Shown one piece after another: positions 10,521-19,956 of a DNA stretch of 64,000 nucleotides. This DNA comes from Prochlorococcus sp. MIT 1223. Its GTDB lineage: Bacteria; Cyanobacteriota; Cyanobacteriia; PCC-6307; Cyanobiaceae. How positions within the stretch are numbered: position 1 is the stretch's first letter; each line of letters begins with the position of its first letter. Both the position numbers and the translations under genes were made by a program. Location: the NCBI RefSeq assembly GCF_034092465.1, contig NZ_CP139303.1:186001-250000 (forward strand), in the 5' to 3' direction. The notes below the pieces were generated by a model. The model ran no database searches, was not told where the DNA came from, and was given only the letters and a program-made list of their open reading frames with translations.

Positions 10521-11261
10521 GTGCGTCGAGCAGAGGGAGCTCGAAGAGATCAGAATACTGACATTCCTGTGGCTCACAGGATTAATCCTATTCGTAGGTT
10601 TAGTTCGAAGAGGCTTGGCCAGTTAGCTATTTCTTCAGTATTTATTAGTATTTCAGCTACTGTTTTTCTCTTCTATTTTATTTATAAACCATCTTTGATA
10701 GAAAAAGCAGCTTTAAATGACGCAAATTCTATTAGGAAAGAAAGCTTATTAGGTCATTACCCTTATCCAGAGGTTTCTGCTGATGAGTTGGTTATGCTTT
10801 ATCCAGGATTCAAAGTCCATAAGGATACTCTTGTTGCTTTGAAAAGGATGCAAGCAGATGCTTACCAAGATGGAGTTGAGTTAGTTTTTTTAAGTGGATT
10901 CCGATCTATTGATTTGCAAAGAGAGATTTTTTATGAAAATAAATCAATAAGAAATCAAATAGCTGTAGAAAGATCAAAAGTATCTGCTCCGCCTGGGTAT
11001 TCTGAGCACAGTACTGGTTATGCAGTTGATATAGGAGATCGGAATATGCGAGAGACTGATTTTGAGGTCTCCTTTGAATTAACACCCGCTTTTAAATGGT
11101 TGGAGAAAAATGCAGCAAAGTACCATTTTGTTCTTTCTTTCCCAAAAGGGAATGTCCAAAAGATAAGCTATGAACCCTGGCATTGGAGGTATGAGGGAAC
11201 GGTAAAAGCTTTGAAGCAATTTGAACCAGCTAATAGATCAGTAATTAATCATTCAAGGTAG
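10521..11261 (+). CDS. D-alanyl-D-alanine carboxypeptidase, VanY-like (peptidase M15B), membrane-anchored
   Basis: A zinc carboxypeptidase expected to trim the terminal D-Ala from peptidoglycan stem peptides. In 246 residues: a basic N-terminus, one membrane segment (about 33-56) that should anchor it with the enzyme outside, then the M15B domain. Key residues are SGFRS (Arg at about 128), His163 and Asp170 in SEHSTGYAVDIGD, and Glu218 and His221 in YEPWHWRYEG. The start is GTG. A 153-base gap separates it from typA, so the two need not be co-transcribed. Confidence 0.9.
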   Translation: MRRAEGARRDQNTDIPVAHRINPIRRFSSKRLGQLAISSVFISISATVFLFYFIYKPSLIEKAALNDANSIRKESLLGHYPYPEVSADELVMLYPGFKVHKDTLVALKRMQADAYQDGVELVFLSGFRSIDLQREIFYENKSIRNQIAVERSKVSAPPGYSEHSTGYAVDIGDRNMRETDFEVSFELTPAFKWLEKNAAKYHFVLSFPKGNVQKISYEPWHWRYEGTVKALKQFEPANRSVINHSR

Positions 11262-11375
11262 ACTCTGTAATTAATAAGTCTTTATTTTCTTTGAATCATA
11301 TTCTTAATAGAAAAGAGAACTTTTGTAGCTATAAAATGATGAAAATGAGCTCATCTTGAGATAGCCTTCCAAACT

Positions 11376-11389
11376 ACGTCTTTCGACGT
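11376..11389 (+). other. Short perfect hairpin upstream of typA
   Basis: ACGTC and GACGT arms are separated by TTTC, ending 25 bases before the typA ATG. The hairpin is short and not followed by a T run, so it is more likely part of the 5' leader or an operator than a terminator. It may be chance. Confidence 0.3.
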
Positions 11390-11414
11390 TGAATTCTTCT
11401 TTATTTAATAACCA

Positions 11415-13217
11415 ATGAGTTCGCAAACTCAATCGATCCGAAATATTGCAATAGTTGCTCATGTCGATCATGGTAAAACTACTTTGGTTGATGCCCTCTT
11501 AACTCAGTCCGGAATTTTCCGGGATAATGAAGCTGTTCCTACTTGTGTATTGGATTCAAATGATCTTGAAAGGGAAAGAGGTATAACTATTCTTTCCAAA
11601 AACACAGCAGTTACTTATAAGGACACAAGAGTAAATATTGTTGATACCCCTGGCCATGCAGACTTCGGAGGAGAAGTTGAAAGAGTTTTGGGAATGGTAG
11701 ATGGATGTCTGTTAATTGTTGATGCGAATGAAGGACCTATGCCTCAAACTCGTTTTGTTCTTAAAAAGGCTCTTGAACAGGGTTTGCGTCCTATTGTTTT
11801 TGTCAACAAGATAGATAGAGCCAGAGTTGATCCGGAAACAGCAGTTGATAAGGTTTTAGATCTTTTCCTAGAACTTGGTGCAGATGATGATCAATGTGAT
11901 TTTCCTTATCTTTTTGGAAGTGGTTTAGGAGGTTTTGCTAAGTCAGACATGGCTTCTGAAAGTGAAAACATGAAGCCTTTATTTGACGCAATAATTAGAC
12001 ATGTACCTCCTCCTGTTGGAGATCAAAATAAACCTCTTCAACTGCAAGTTACAACTTTAGATTATTCAGATTTTCTTGGCAGAATAGTAATTGGAAGAGT
12101 ACATAATGGAATTATAAAAAATGGGCAAAATGCATGTTTAATAAAAGATAATGGAGCTATTAAAAAGGGAAGGATTAAGAAATTACTAGGATTTGAAGGT
12201 TTGCAGAGAATAGAAGTTGAGAAGGCAATAGCAGGTGAATTGGTTGCTGTTACAGGATTTGATGATGTTAATATAGGTGAAACTATTGCATGCCCAGAAG
12301 AACCAACTGCTCTTCCTCTTATTAAAGTTGATGAGCCAACTTTGCAAATGACATTTGTTGTAAATGACTCACCATTTGCTGGGAAAGAGGGCAAATTTGT
12401 AACTAGTCGTCAATTAAGAGATCGCTTATTCAAAGAATTACTTACTAATGTTGCTTTAAGAGTAGAAGAAACAGATTCACCAGATAGGTTCTCTGTATGT
12501 GGTAGAGGAGAGTTACATTTAGGAATTCTTATAGAAACAATGAGAAGGGAGGGATTTGAATTTCAAGTATCTCAACCTCAAGTAATTTTTAGGACTATTG
12601 ATGATATTCAATGCGAACCTGTAGAAACTCTTGTTATTGATGCACCCCCAGAATCTGTGGGGGCCTGCATAGAAAAATTAGGTATAAGAAGAGGAGAAAT
12701 GCAAAATATGGAAACAGCTAGTGATGGTAGAACTCAATTAGAGTTTCTTATTCCATCAAGAGGACTTATTGGTTTCCGAGGAGAGTTCATTCGTGCCACT
12801 AGGGGACAGGGGATAATGAGCCATTCTTTCTTTGAATATCGCAAGACTTCAGGAGATTTTGAAGCTAGAAGAAACGGTGTTTTAATATCTTTTGAGGAAG
12901 GTGTTGCCACTCATTATTCATTGAAAAATGCTGAAGATCGAGGACAATTTTTTATAAAGCCCGGAGTTAAAGTTTATAAAGGAATGATTATTGGTGAAAA
13001 CAATCGCACACAGGATCTTGAGATTAATATCTGTAAAACCAAACAACTAACTAATATGCGTTCTGCAGGCGCAGAGGAATTAGATACTCTTCAATCTCCT
13101 ATTGATATGACATTAGAGAGAGCACTTGAATATATTGGATCTGATGAAATGCTTGAAGTCACCCCTGAATCAATTCGTTTAAGAAAGATACCTGGTAAGA
13201 AAGTTACAAAGAAATGA
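11415..13217 (+). CDS. typA: Ribosome-associated GTPase TypA/BipA
   Basis: A translational GTPase related to EF-G that helps ribosome assembly and stress adaptation. The 600-residue protein has the G1 motif [10 protein letters not shown] (15-24), the switch region with RERGITI, G3 DTPGHADF, and G4 NKID. Domain 2 follows, then EF-G-like domains III and V, and the BipA-specific C-terminal domain with GLIGFRGEF and the [12 protein letters not shown] segment. The length is standard. The stop overlaps the next start by 4 bases (ATGA), implying coupled translation with the DUF309 gene. Confidence 0.97.
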   Translation: MSSQTQSIRNIAIVAHVDHGKTTLVDALLTQSGIFRDNEAVPTCVLDSNDLERERGITILSKNTAVTYKDTRVNIVDTPGHADFGGEVERVLGMVDGCLLIVDANEGPMPQTRFVLKKALEQGLRPIVFVNKIDRARVDPETAVDKVLDLFLELGADDDQCDFPYLFGSGLGGFAKSDMASESENMKPLFDAIIRHVPPPVGDQNKPLQLQVTTLDYSDFLGRIVIGRVHNGIIKNGQNACLIKDNGAIKKGRIKKLLGFEGLQRIEVEKAIAGELVAVTGFDDVNIGETIACPEEPTALPLIKVDEPTLQMTFVVNDSPFAGKEGKFVTSRQLRDRLFKELLTNVALRVEETDSPDRFSVCGRGELHLGILIETMRREGFEFQVSQPQVIFRTIDDIQCEPVETLVIDAPPESVGACIEKLGIRRGEMQNMETASDGRTQLEFLIPSRGLIGFRGEFIRATRGQGIMSHSFFEYRKTSGDFEARRNGVLISFEEGVATHYSLKNAEDRGQFFIKPGVKVYKGMIIGENNRTQDLEINICKTKQLTNMRSAGAEELDTLQSPIDMTLERALEYIGSDEMLEVTPESIRLRKIPGKKVTKK

Positions 13218-13603
13218 GCAATCTGCCAGAAAGGAAAGAGGGATTAGAGATTACTAATGATGAACGTTTTATCAAGGGGCTGAAGCTTTTTAATTCGGCT
13301 GATTGGTATAAAGCTCATGATTTATTTGAAGATCTTTGGCATGAAACTTATGGCCCGGAAAGATCAACTATTCAAGGTATTCTTCAGATTGCTGTTGCTC
13401 AAGTTCACTTAGAGAGTGGCAATACTAATGGAGCAAAAATACTTTATGGGGAGGGTTTGGGTAGATTAAAAGGGTCTGGGATACCAGATCTGGGATTGAA
13501 TATTGAAGGTTTATGCAAAATAGTGGAATTACGCTTAAATGTATTACATCAAGATATTGACTTAACTAATTATGAGCTTCCATTTTTAACTGGAAAGTTA
13601 TGA
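13214..13603 (+). CDS. DUF309 family protein
   Basis: A 129-residue protein of the DUF309 family, widespread in cyanobacteria and chloroplast-bearing lineages; its function is unknown. The family signature AHDLFEDLWH (residues 34-43) is present, with a conserved His, Glu and Trp that may bind a ligand or metal. It is followed by LQIAVAQVHLESGNTNGAK. It is predicted to be all-helical and soluble. It overlaps typA by 4 bases and lies 38 bases before lptB, so it is probably in the same transcript. Confidence 0.88.
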   Translation: MSNLPERKEGLEITNDERFIKGLKLFNSADWYKAHDLFEDLWHETYGPERSTIQGILQIAVAQVHLESGNTNGAKILYGEGLGRLKGSGIPDLGLNIEGLCKIVELRLNVLHQDIDLTNYELPFLTGKL

Positions 13604-13641
13604 TTAGGTTGAAATAACTTTGATTAAACCCTTTATTTACT

Positions 13642-14370
13642 ATGAGACTTAAACTAAAAAATGTCTCATTACAATTAGGTGGTCTATCTATAATTAAGGA
13701 TATTTCTTTGTCTGTAGATCAAGGGGAGGTTGTTGGATTACTTGGTCCTAATGGTGCTGGCAAAACCTCAAGTTTTAATCTTTTAATTGGTCTCCTTCGT
13801 CCTGACTTCGGAAATGTTTTATTAGATTCCCAACCAATTCAGGAATATTCTATGCCTAGAAGAGCAAGGATGGGTATTGGTTATTTGCCTCAGGAGCCAA
13901 GTGTTTTTAGACATTTAACAGTGAGTCAAAATTTAGAATTAGCTCTCAATCAGAGCTTTCTATCTAGACCTTTGTCGCGGTTACGAAAGGAAGAATTGAT
14001 CGAGGACTTTAACCTTGGTAGATTTATAAATAGATATGGTTATCAATTGTCTGGAGGAGAGCGGCGAAGATGTGAAATTGCCCGAGCTTTAGCTGTTGGA
14101 TCAAAGGGGCCACAATTCTTACTTCTTGACGAGCCTTTTGCAGGTGTAGATCCTATGGCAGTAGCTGATCTTCAAAATTTAATCCATAGACTAAGAAATA
14201 AGGGAATGGGAATTCTAATTACAGATCATAATGTTAGGGAAACGCTAGCTATCACAGATAACTCTTACATTCTTAGTGAAGGAAAGATCCTTGCTTCTGG
14301 ACTTTCTAGTGAGGTAGCGAGTGATTCTCTTGTACGTAGGAATTATTTAGGAGAGGGTTTTCAGCTTTGA
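13642..14370 (+). CDS. lptB: LPS export ABC transporter ATP-binding protein LptB
   Basis: ATPase of the LptB2FG complex, which extracts lipopolysaccharide from the inner membrane and drives it across the periplasm. In 242 residues: Walker A GPNGAGKT at 35-42, Q-loop YLPQEPSVFR, signature LSGGE at 136-140, Walker B LLLDEP at 160-165, and the switch His in LITDHNVRET. The YLPQE and DHNVRET segments are characteristic of LptB within ABC ATPases. Its stop overlaps the TTG start of the permease gene, so both subunits should be made together. Confidence 0.94.
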   Translation: MRLKLKNVSLQLGGLSIIKDISLSVDQGEVVGLLGPNGAGKTSSFNLLIGLLRPDFGNVLLDSQPIQEYSMPRRARMGIGYLPQEPSVFRHLTVSQNLELALNQSFLSRPLSRLRKEELIEDFNLGRFINRYGYQLSGGERRRCEIARALAVGSKGPQFLLLDEPFAGVDPMAVADLQNLIHRLRNKGMGILITDHNVRETLAITDNSYILSEGKILASGLSSEVASDSLVRRNYLGEGFQL

Positions 14371-15572
14371 GAAAATACATGTCAAATACTTATATAACCA
14401 GAAATATATCTAAAATTAATAACTTTCTTTCTTCCAATCTGAAAGAAATACCTTTATTAGATAGATGGTTGATTTTAGAATTAATTCCACCCTTAATTTT
14501 TGCCATTGCTGCTTTGTCAACAGTTTCACTTTCTCTTGGAGTGATGCTTGACTTAGTTAGAAAAATTGTTGAGTCTGGTCTACCTTTTCAATCTGCTTTC
14601 AAAGTTTTAATACTTAGGTTGCCCGGGTTTCTTGTGATCTCTTTTCCTATGGCGATGTTGATGTCTTCATTACTTGCCTATAGTAAATTGTCCTCAAATA
14701 GTGAAATTAAAGCTTTAAGAAGCCTTGGTGTCCTTTCAAGAAGAATGGTTGCTTCGGCCTTGGTACTAGGTTTTTTTATGACCAGCTTGACATTCTTTTT
14801 TAATGACTTTGTAGTTCCTAAATCCAATAGATTAGCAGAAGCAACTCTAAGAAAAGGCCTCAAAGTTGCTATGCATTCTGATTATGGTACAGATATAATG
14901 TATTCACGTTTCGGTAAGATAATTAACCCTTTAGATAGATCAACTAGAGATGGATTAACTCATCTATTTTATGCAGTTGAGTTCCAGAATAAAGTTATGA
15001 AGGACGTTACAGTATTGGATTTTACCAGGCTTGGTTATACACAAATGCTTGTAGCAAAAAGGGCTATATGGAAGGATGCCGATGCTCAATGGTTGTTTGA
15101 GAATGGAAAGATTTTGACCCTTGCACCTAATAATACTTCTACTTCTGTTGATTTTGATAGTTATATTTATCCATTAGATTCTGGCCCTAGGCAAATTGCA
15201 GAATTGCCAAAAGACGCAAATAATATGACAATTTACCAAGCAAGAAAAGCAGAGCAATTATATAAGCAAACTGGAAATATAAAAGAGGAAAGAAGGATGA
15301 AAGTCAGAATTCAAGAGAAATTCACTTTGCCAATTGCGTGTATAGTTTTTGCCTTAATTGGAAGTAGTCTGGGTTTAAAATCAAATATAAGAAAAAGTCA
15401 AAGTCAAGGGTTTGGCTTAAGTATTGTTTTAATCCTTGTTTACTATGTCTTAAGCTTTAGCTTTAGCTCATTGGGTATCACAGGTTCTCTTGATCCTTTA
15501 TTGGCAGCTTGGTCCCCAGTGCTGATATCTCTTTCTGGTGGTGGCTTCTTACTTAGCCAGGCAGATAAATGA
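14367..15572 (+). CDS. LptF/LptG family permease (YjgP/YjgQ)
   Basis: Membrane partner of LptB in lipopolysaccharide export. The 401-residue protein has the family layout: membrane helices at about 28-55, 70-95 and 118-140, a long periplasmic beta-jellyroll region (about 150-300), and three helices near the C-terminus (about 318-340, 350-370 and 378-397). Cyanobacteria usually have a single LptF/G-type gene, so LptF and LptG cannot be told apart. The TTG start is preceded by a good ribosome site, AGGAGAGGG, 9 bases upstream; an in-frame ATG lies 4 codons later. It overlaps lptB by 4 bases. Confidence 0.9.
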   Translation: MRKYMSNTYITRNISKINNFLSSNLKEIPLLDRWLILELIPPLIFAIAALSTVSLSLGVMLDLVRKIVESGLPFQSAFKVLILRLPGFLVISFPMAMLMSSLLAYSKLSSNSEIKALRSLGVLSRRMVASALVLGFFMTSLTFFFNDFVVPKSNRLAEATLRKGLKVAMHSDYGTDIMYSRFGKIINPLDRSTRDGLTHLFYAVEFQNKVMKDVTVLDFTRLGYTQMLVAKRAIWKDADAQWLFENGKILTLAPNNTSTSVDFDSYIYPLDSGPRQIAELPKDANNMTIYQARKAEQLYKQTGNIKEERRMKVRIQEKFTLPIACIVFALIGSSLGLKSNIRKSQSQGFGLSIVLILVYYVLSFSFSSLGITGSLDPLLAAWSPVLISLSGGGFLLSQADK

Positions 15573-15585
15573 AATTTAAACCTTA

Positions 15586-16533
15586 ATGAATATGAATCTA
15601 ATTGATATTAATAGTTATATAGGAGATCCAGTTCTTCTTTTTGGATTTTTAGCTTTTTTATTTCTCTTAATTTCCTTACCTTTTTCTTTTTGGGCGGCTG
15701 GCGGCTCACAAGTTTCTGTTGTGGTAAAGCTAATGGTTGCTATTGCAAATTTATTTTTAGCAACCCAATTGATCCTTCGATGGTGGCAATCTGGTCATTT
15801 CCCAATCAGTAATTTATATGAATCTCTTTGTTTCTTAACCTGGGCTTGCACAATCGTCCAACTTCTAGTTGAGAGATCATGGAACTCTCCTTTTATTGCA
15901 GCTTTTTCTATACCTATATCTTTACTAACTATCTCTTTTGCAAGTTTTGCACTTCCTGATCAATTAAGGCTTGCTGCGCCATTAGTTCCTGCACTAAGGT
16001 CGAGTTGGTTGGTTATGCATGTAAGTGTAATAATGTGCAGTTATGCAGCTTTGATTGTGGGCTCTTTATTATCTTTTGCAGTATTATTTATAGATAGATC
16101 GGGTGATCTCCAAATCAGAAGTAGTTCAATTGGTGTAGGAGGATTTAGAGCTTCATCTTCAGACGATTCTGGAGATATTTCATACACTTCAATTCAACCT
16201 GTTATCTTTAACCAGATTGAGCAACTAGATTCTCTTAGTTATAGAACTATTACTGTTGGTTTTCTTCTCCTGACTGTCGGTCTTATTAGTGGTGCAGTAT
16301 GGGCAAATGAAGCATGGGGAAGTTGGTGGAGTTGGGATCCAAAGGAAACTTGGGCATTAATTTGTTGGTTAGTATATGCTGCTTATTTGCATGTTCGCCT
16401 AGTAAAAGGCTGGCAAGGTAAAAAGCCTGCATTGATAGCTATTTCAGGGCTTATAGTTATCTCTATTTGTTATATAGGAGTAAATCTACTTGGTATTGGA
16501 TTACATAGTTACGGCTGGTTTTTTGACACTTAG
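15586..16533 (+). CDS. ccsA: Cytochrome c biogenesis protein CcsA (system II heme handling)
   Basis: Membrane protein that, with Ccs1/ResB, moves heme across the thylakoid membrane and attaches it to c-type cytochromes such as cytochrome f and c6. The 315-residue protein has about eight hydrophobic segments. The WWD heme-binding motif is WGSWWSWDP at about residues 245-253, followed by [17 protein letters not shown]. Conserved His residues occur in the SWLVMHVSV segment and near the end (LHSYGWF). It lies 14 bases after the permease gene and converges on rpe. Confidence 0.94.
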   Translation: MNMNLIDINSYIGDPVLLFGFLAFLFLLISLPFSFWAAGGSQVSVVVKLMVAIANLFLATQLILRWWQSGHFPISNLYESLCFLTWACTIVQLLVERSWNSPFIAAFSIPISLLTISFASFALPDQLRLAAPLVPALRSSWLVMHVSVIMCSYAALIVGSLLSFAVLFIDRSGDLQIRSSSIGVGGFRASSSDDSGDISYTSIQPVIFNQIEQLDSLSYRTITVGFLLLTVGLISGAVWANEAWGSWWSWDPKETWALICWLVYAAYLHVRLVKGWQGKKPALIAISGLIVISICYIGVNLLGIGLHSYGWFFDT

Positions 16534-16551
16534 GTTAAACTATTCCAGTAG

Positions 16552-17283
16552 TCAAGGCTTACTTAAAACCTTTCCATTTTGTGCGTCTTGGGCGATTTTT
16601 CTCAGCTCATCACAGCCTTCTTTTAAGGTTGGATATGCAAACATTCCACTTCCAGCTATAAAGCAATTAGCCCCAGCTGCGCAGCATTGAGAGAGTGTCC
16701 AGTCAGCTTTTATTCCGCCATCGACTTCAATATCTATCTCAAAGTTATTTTCTAAAATAAATGATCTTAAATCTCTAATTTTCTCGAGCATTGTTGGTAT
16801 GTATGCCTGACCTCCAAAACCAGGGTTAACTGTCATAACAAGTACATGGTCAACCATGTCTAAAACATTTTTTACCATTTCCATCGGAGTATGGGGATTC
16901 ATTGCAACTGACGGAGATCCTCCTAATTGTCTAATTTTTCCAAGTATTCGATGTAAGTGAACATTTGCTTCTACGTGAGCTATTACAACGCCTGGTTCCC
17001 CATTTGGCCCTTTTGTCGCTTCAACGTACGAATCAAGCATTGTTTCACAATTATATTGACTGACCATCAATTGGGTTTCAAAGGGAACTTTGCAATAATT
17101 TCTGCAAGCAGAGATCATTTCTGGGCCAAAAGTGAGGTTGGGTACAAAGTTTCCGTCCATTACATCAAATTGAATTCTGTCTACCCCTGCGTCTTCAAGG
17201 TCTTTAACGCATTTCCCCATATTGGCCCAATCCGCTGGTAGTACTGATGGAATTATTTGGATTGGACGGTTTTGGGTGCTCAT
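16552..17283 (-). CDS. rpe: Ribulose-phosphate 3-epimerase
   Basis: Interconverts ribulose 5-phosphate and xylulose 5-phosphate in the Calvin cycle and pentose phosphate pathway. The 243-residue TIM barrel has the family landmarks: IIPSVLPADWANMG, the metal and substrate region DRIQFDVMDGNFVPN, HVEANVHLHRI, MTVNPGFGGQ, EVDGGIK and the phosphate-binding AGANCFIAGSGMF. It is divergent from glpX, another Calvin-cycle gene, across a 202-base gap that probably holds both promoters. Confidence 0.97.
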   Translation of the reverse strand: MSTQNRPIQIIPSVLPADWANMGKCVKDLEDAGVDRIQFDVMDGNFVPNLTFGPEMISACRNYCKVPFETQLMVSQYNCETMLDSYVEATKGPNGEPGVVIAHVEANVHLHRILGKIRQLGGSPSVAMNPHTPMEMVKNVLDMVDHVLVMTVNPGFGGQAYIPTMLEKIRDLRSFILENNFEIDIEVDGGIKADWTLSQCCAAGANCFIAGSGMFAYPTLKEGCDELRKIAQDAQNGKVLSKP

Positions 17284-17359
17284 ACAAAAAACAAGAAATT
17301 TACAATGATTCTATATATCTGAAGTACCTTCTTTTTTCTGAGAGGCTGCACTGATAAAG

Positions 17360-17369
17360 TTGACCCCGC
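17360..17369 (+). promoter_or_regulatory. TTGACCCCGC element upstream of glpX
   Basis: The 10-mer TTGACCCCGC occurs here and again on the same strand before glgC at 19926-19935. Here TTGACC can serve as a -35 box, with TATTGC 18 bases later as a poor -10 box. In this AT-rich sequence a shared GC-rich 10-mer before two carbon-metabolism genes is notable but could be chance. Confidence 0.35.
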
Positions 17370-17406
17370 TCGATGCATTGATCTATTGCGATTCGCGTAA
17401 ATCGAA

Positions 17407-17428
17407 TTGATGAAAAACTTTTCATCAA
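17407..17428 (+). promoter_or_regulatory. Perfect 10-bp inverted repeat upstream of glpX
   Basis: TTGATGAAAA and TTTTCATCAA are separated by only AC, ending 57 bases before the glpX start. The two-base centre makes a DNA-bound dimer site more likely than an RNA hairpin. No T run follows, so it is not a terminator for either flanking gene. It could be an operator for glpX, rpe or both; the binding protein is unknown. Confidence 0.5.
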
Positions 17429-17485
17429 AAAGTCGTAATTAGTTCATTCGTTAAGGGCTGTTCTTTATCTAAACCTCTTCAAACA

Positions 17486-18490
17486 GTGGATCGCACTCTT
17501 ATTCAGGAAATTCTCGAGGTCGTAGAACAAGCAGCAATTGCTTCAGCTCATCTAACAGGTTTAGGTAAGAAGGATGAAGCAGATGCTGCTGCTGTTGAGG
17601 CCATGCGTAAGCGAATGGGTCAAATACAGATGCAGGGACGAATAGTTATTGGAGAAGGAGAAAGGGATGAAGCTCCGATGCTCTATATCGGAGAAGAAGT
17701 TGGCACTGGCAGTGGTCCGGGAGTTGACTTTGCTGTAGATCCATGCGAGGGAACAAACCTTTGTGCAAACAATCAGCGTGGCTCTATGGCTGTTTTAGCC
17801 GCTTCAGATACAGGTGGATTATTTAATGCCCCTGATTTTTATATGAACAAGCTTGCGGCGCCTCCTTCCGCAAAAGGAAAAGTTGATATAAGAAAATCTG
17901 CGACTGAAAATATAAAAATCCTTAGCGATTGCTTAGGAATGTCAGTTAGTGAATTGACAATTGTGGTAATGGATAGGGCTAGGCATAAAAATTTAATTTC
18001 AGAGATTAGATCTACTGGTGCACGTGTTCAGCCAATTTCTGATGGAGATGTACAGGCAGCGATAGCATGCGGATTCGCTGGGACAGGAACTCATTGCTTA
18101 ATGGGTATTGGTGCAGCTCCTGAAGGTGTTATTAGCGCTGCTGCAATGAGGGCATTGGGAGGCCATTTTCAGGGCCAATTAGTTTATGACCCTGCGGTTG
18201 CGCAAACTCAAGAATGGGCAGACTATACAAAGGAGGGAAATATCGCTCGATTAAATGAAATGGGAATCACTGATGTTGATAAAATTTATGAAGCTAATCA
18301 ATTGGCTTCAGGCGAGAATGTTGTTTTTGCCGGTAGTGGAATAACTGATGGACTTCTTTTTAACGGAGTTAAGTTTGAATCTGATTGCACTAGAACTAGT
18401 AGTCTCGTGATTAGTACTCTTGATAATTCTGCTCGCTTTACAAATACAGTTCACATAAAAGAAGGAGCTAAGACCATAGGTTTAAATTGA
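17486..18490 (+). CDS. glpX: Class II fructose-1,6-bisphosphatase / sedoheptulose-1,7-bisphosphatase
   Basis: The cyanobacterial dual-function phosphatase of the Calvin cycle, acting on fructose 1,6-bisphosphate and sedoheptulose 1,7-bisphosphate. The 334-residue GlpX-type protein has [18 protein letters not shown] (metal-binding acidic cluster, about 51-68), [10 protein letters not shown], and the sugar-phosphate loop [18 protein letters not shown]. The start is GTG, supported by the family N-terminus [16 protein letters not shown]. It is divergent from rpe; hemA follows after 31 bases, possibly on the same transcript. Confidence 0.96.
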   Translation: MDRTLIQEILEVVEQAAIASAHLTGLGKKDEADAAAVEAMRKRMGQIQMQGRIVIGEGERDEAPMLYIGEEVGTGSGPGVDFAVDPCEGTNLCANNQRGSMAVLAASDTGGLFNAPDFYMNKLAAPPSAKGKVDIRKSATENIKILSDCLGMSVSELTIVVMDRARHKNLISEIRSTGARVQPISDGDVQAAIACGFAGTGTHCLMGIGAAPEGVISAAAMRALGGHFQGQLVYDPAVAQTQEWADYTKEGNIARLNEMGITDVDKIYEANQLASGENVVFAGSGITDGLLFNGVKFESDCTRTSSLVISTLDNSARFTNTVHIKEGAKTIGLN

Positions 18491-18521
18491 ACATACAGAC
18501 CAAAAGGAGCAAAGAAGATTT

Positions 18522-19811
18522 ATGCACATTGCTGTCGTCGGTCTAAGCCATCGGACGGCACCAGTTGAAGTCCGAGAAAAGCTCAGTATTTCTGAGTTGC
18601 AAATAGGGGATTCTTTTAATTCTCTTAAAGAAAAGGAGCAAGTAATAGAGGTTTCTATTCTTAGTACATGCAATCGCTTGGAAATATATTCGTTAGTGAA
18701 AGAGCCTGATACTGGCGTATCTGAGATTAGAGAATTTCTGAAAGATCATTCTGGTCTTTCAGAAGAGGTTTTATTTCCCCATCTATTTAGCTTTATACAG
18801 GAAGAAGCTGTAGCTCATTTGATGAGAGTTTCATCTGGTCTAGACAGTTTGGTCTTAGGAGAAGGTCAAATTCTATCTCAAGTGAAAAAGATGGTCAGAC
18901 TTGGCCAAGAAAATAAAGCTACTGGACCCATCCTTAATAGACTTCTTACTCAAGCAGTAAGTACAGGAAAACGTGTAAGAAGTGAAACAAATTTAGGAAG
19001 TGGAGCTGTTTCAATAAGTTCTGCAGCCGTAGAGTTGGCACAGTTGAAGTTAGGACAATCTTTAGGAAAGGATCAGCTGGTGACACTAGAAAGTGAGAGA
19101 GTTGCAGTAGTAGGAGCTGGTCGAATGAGTAGGTTGTTGATCCAGCATCTTCAAGCAAAAGGATGTTCAACTTTGACTTTGGTTAATAGATCTCTTGACA
19201 GGGCACAATCCCTTGCTTCTGATTTTTCCACCGTTCAGATTAATTGCTTACTACTCGATAGCCTTGATAGTTGTTTATTAAACTCTTCACTAGTTTTTAC
19301 TAGTACAGCTGCTGAGAACCCCATCATTGATGCTGAGCGTTTAAAAAAAATATCACTACAAAACTCTTTAAGGTTGATTGATATAGGAGTGCCTAGAAAT
19401 ATTTCTGCAGATGTAAAACATCTGAAAAATGTTCAGTCTCACGACGTTGATGATTTGCAGGAAGTTGTATCTCGCAATCAAGAAGCAAGACAGAAACTTG
19501 CTCTTCAGGCAGAGGAATTAATTAAAGAAGAAGGGCGCCTCTTTCTAGAGTGGTGGGAAAGTTTAGAAGCTGTGCCAACCATAAATTCACTTAGATCATC
19601 TATGGAAGGGATTAGAAAAGAAGAATTGCAGAAGGCTTTAAGTAGAATGGGTCCAGATTTCTCTGCTAGAGAAAGAAAAGTTGTAGAGGCATTGAGTAAG
19701 GGAATTATTAATAAGATATTGCATACACCTGTAACAAAATTAAGAGCTCCACAAGCACGTACTGATCGGATTGACTCATTAAGGAAGATCGAAAACCTTT
19801 TTGATTTGTAG
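18522..19811 (+). CDS. hemA: Glutamyl-tRNA reductase
   Basis: Reduces glutamyl-tRNA to glutamate-1-semialdehyde with NADPH, the committed step toward heme, chlorophyll and bilins. The 429-residue protein has the catalytic cysteine at Cys50 in LSTCNRLEIY, the GLSHRTAPVEVRE start, LVLGEGQILSQVK, the NADPH Rossmann motif VAVVGAGRMS, the VSRNQEAR helix and a C-terminal dimerisation helix bundle. Its start lies 31 bases after glpX, preceded by an AAAGGAG run about 14 bases away. Feedback regulation cannot be judged from sequence. Confidence 0.97.
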   Translation: MHIAVVGLSHRTAPVEVREKLSISELQIGDSFNSLKEKEQVIEVSILSTCNRLEIYSLVKEPDTGVSEIREFLKDHSGLSEEVLFPHLFSFIQEEAVAHLMRVSSGLDSLVLGEGQILSQVKKMVRLGQENKATGPILNRLLTQAVSTGKRVRSETNLGSGAVSISSAAVELAQLKLGQSLGKDQLVTLESERVAVVGAGRMSRLLIQHLQAKGCSTLTLVNRSLDRAQSLASDFSTVQINCLLLDSLDSCLLNSSLVFTSTAAENPIIDAERLKKISLQNSLRLIDIGVPRNISADVKHLKNVQSHDVDDLQEVVSRNQEARQKLALQAEELIKEEGRLFLEWWESLEAVPTINSLRSSMEGIRKEELQKALSRMGPDFSARERKVVEALSKGIINKILHTPVTKLRAPQARTDRIDSLRKIENLFDL

Positions 19812-19925
19812 ATTTATGTAATTAACCGTAAGCCATTGATAACATTAGCTTTCTCGTGTTGATTCCCATAAGTCTTAATAAGTATTGGTTCTTTATGCTC
19901 TTTATTGACACATCTTCCAGTAAGT

Positions 19926-19935
19926 TTGACCCCGC
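19926..19935 (+). promoter_or_regulatory. TTGACCCCGC element just before glgC
   Basis: Second copy of the 10-mer seen upstream of glpX, 21 bases before the glgC ATG. Here it is too near the start codon to act as a -35 box for an ordinary leader, so if it is functional it is more likely a protein-binding site or part of the leader. Confidence 0.3.
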
Positions 19936-19956
19936 ATAGTGGATTAAAAGGGGCGG

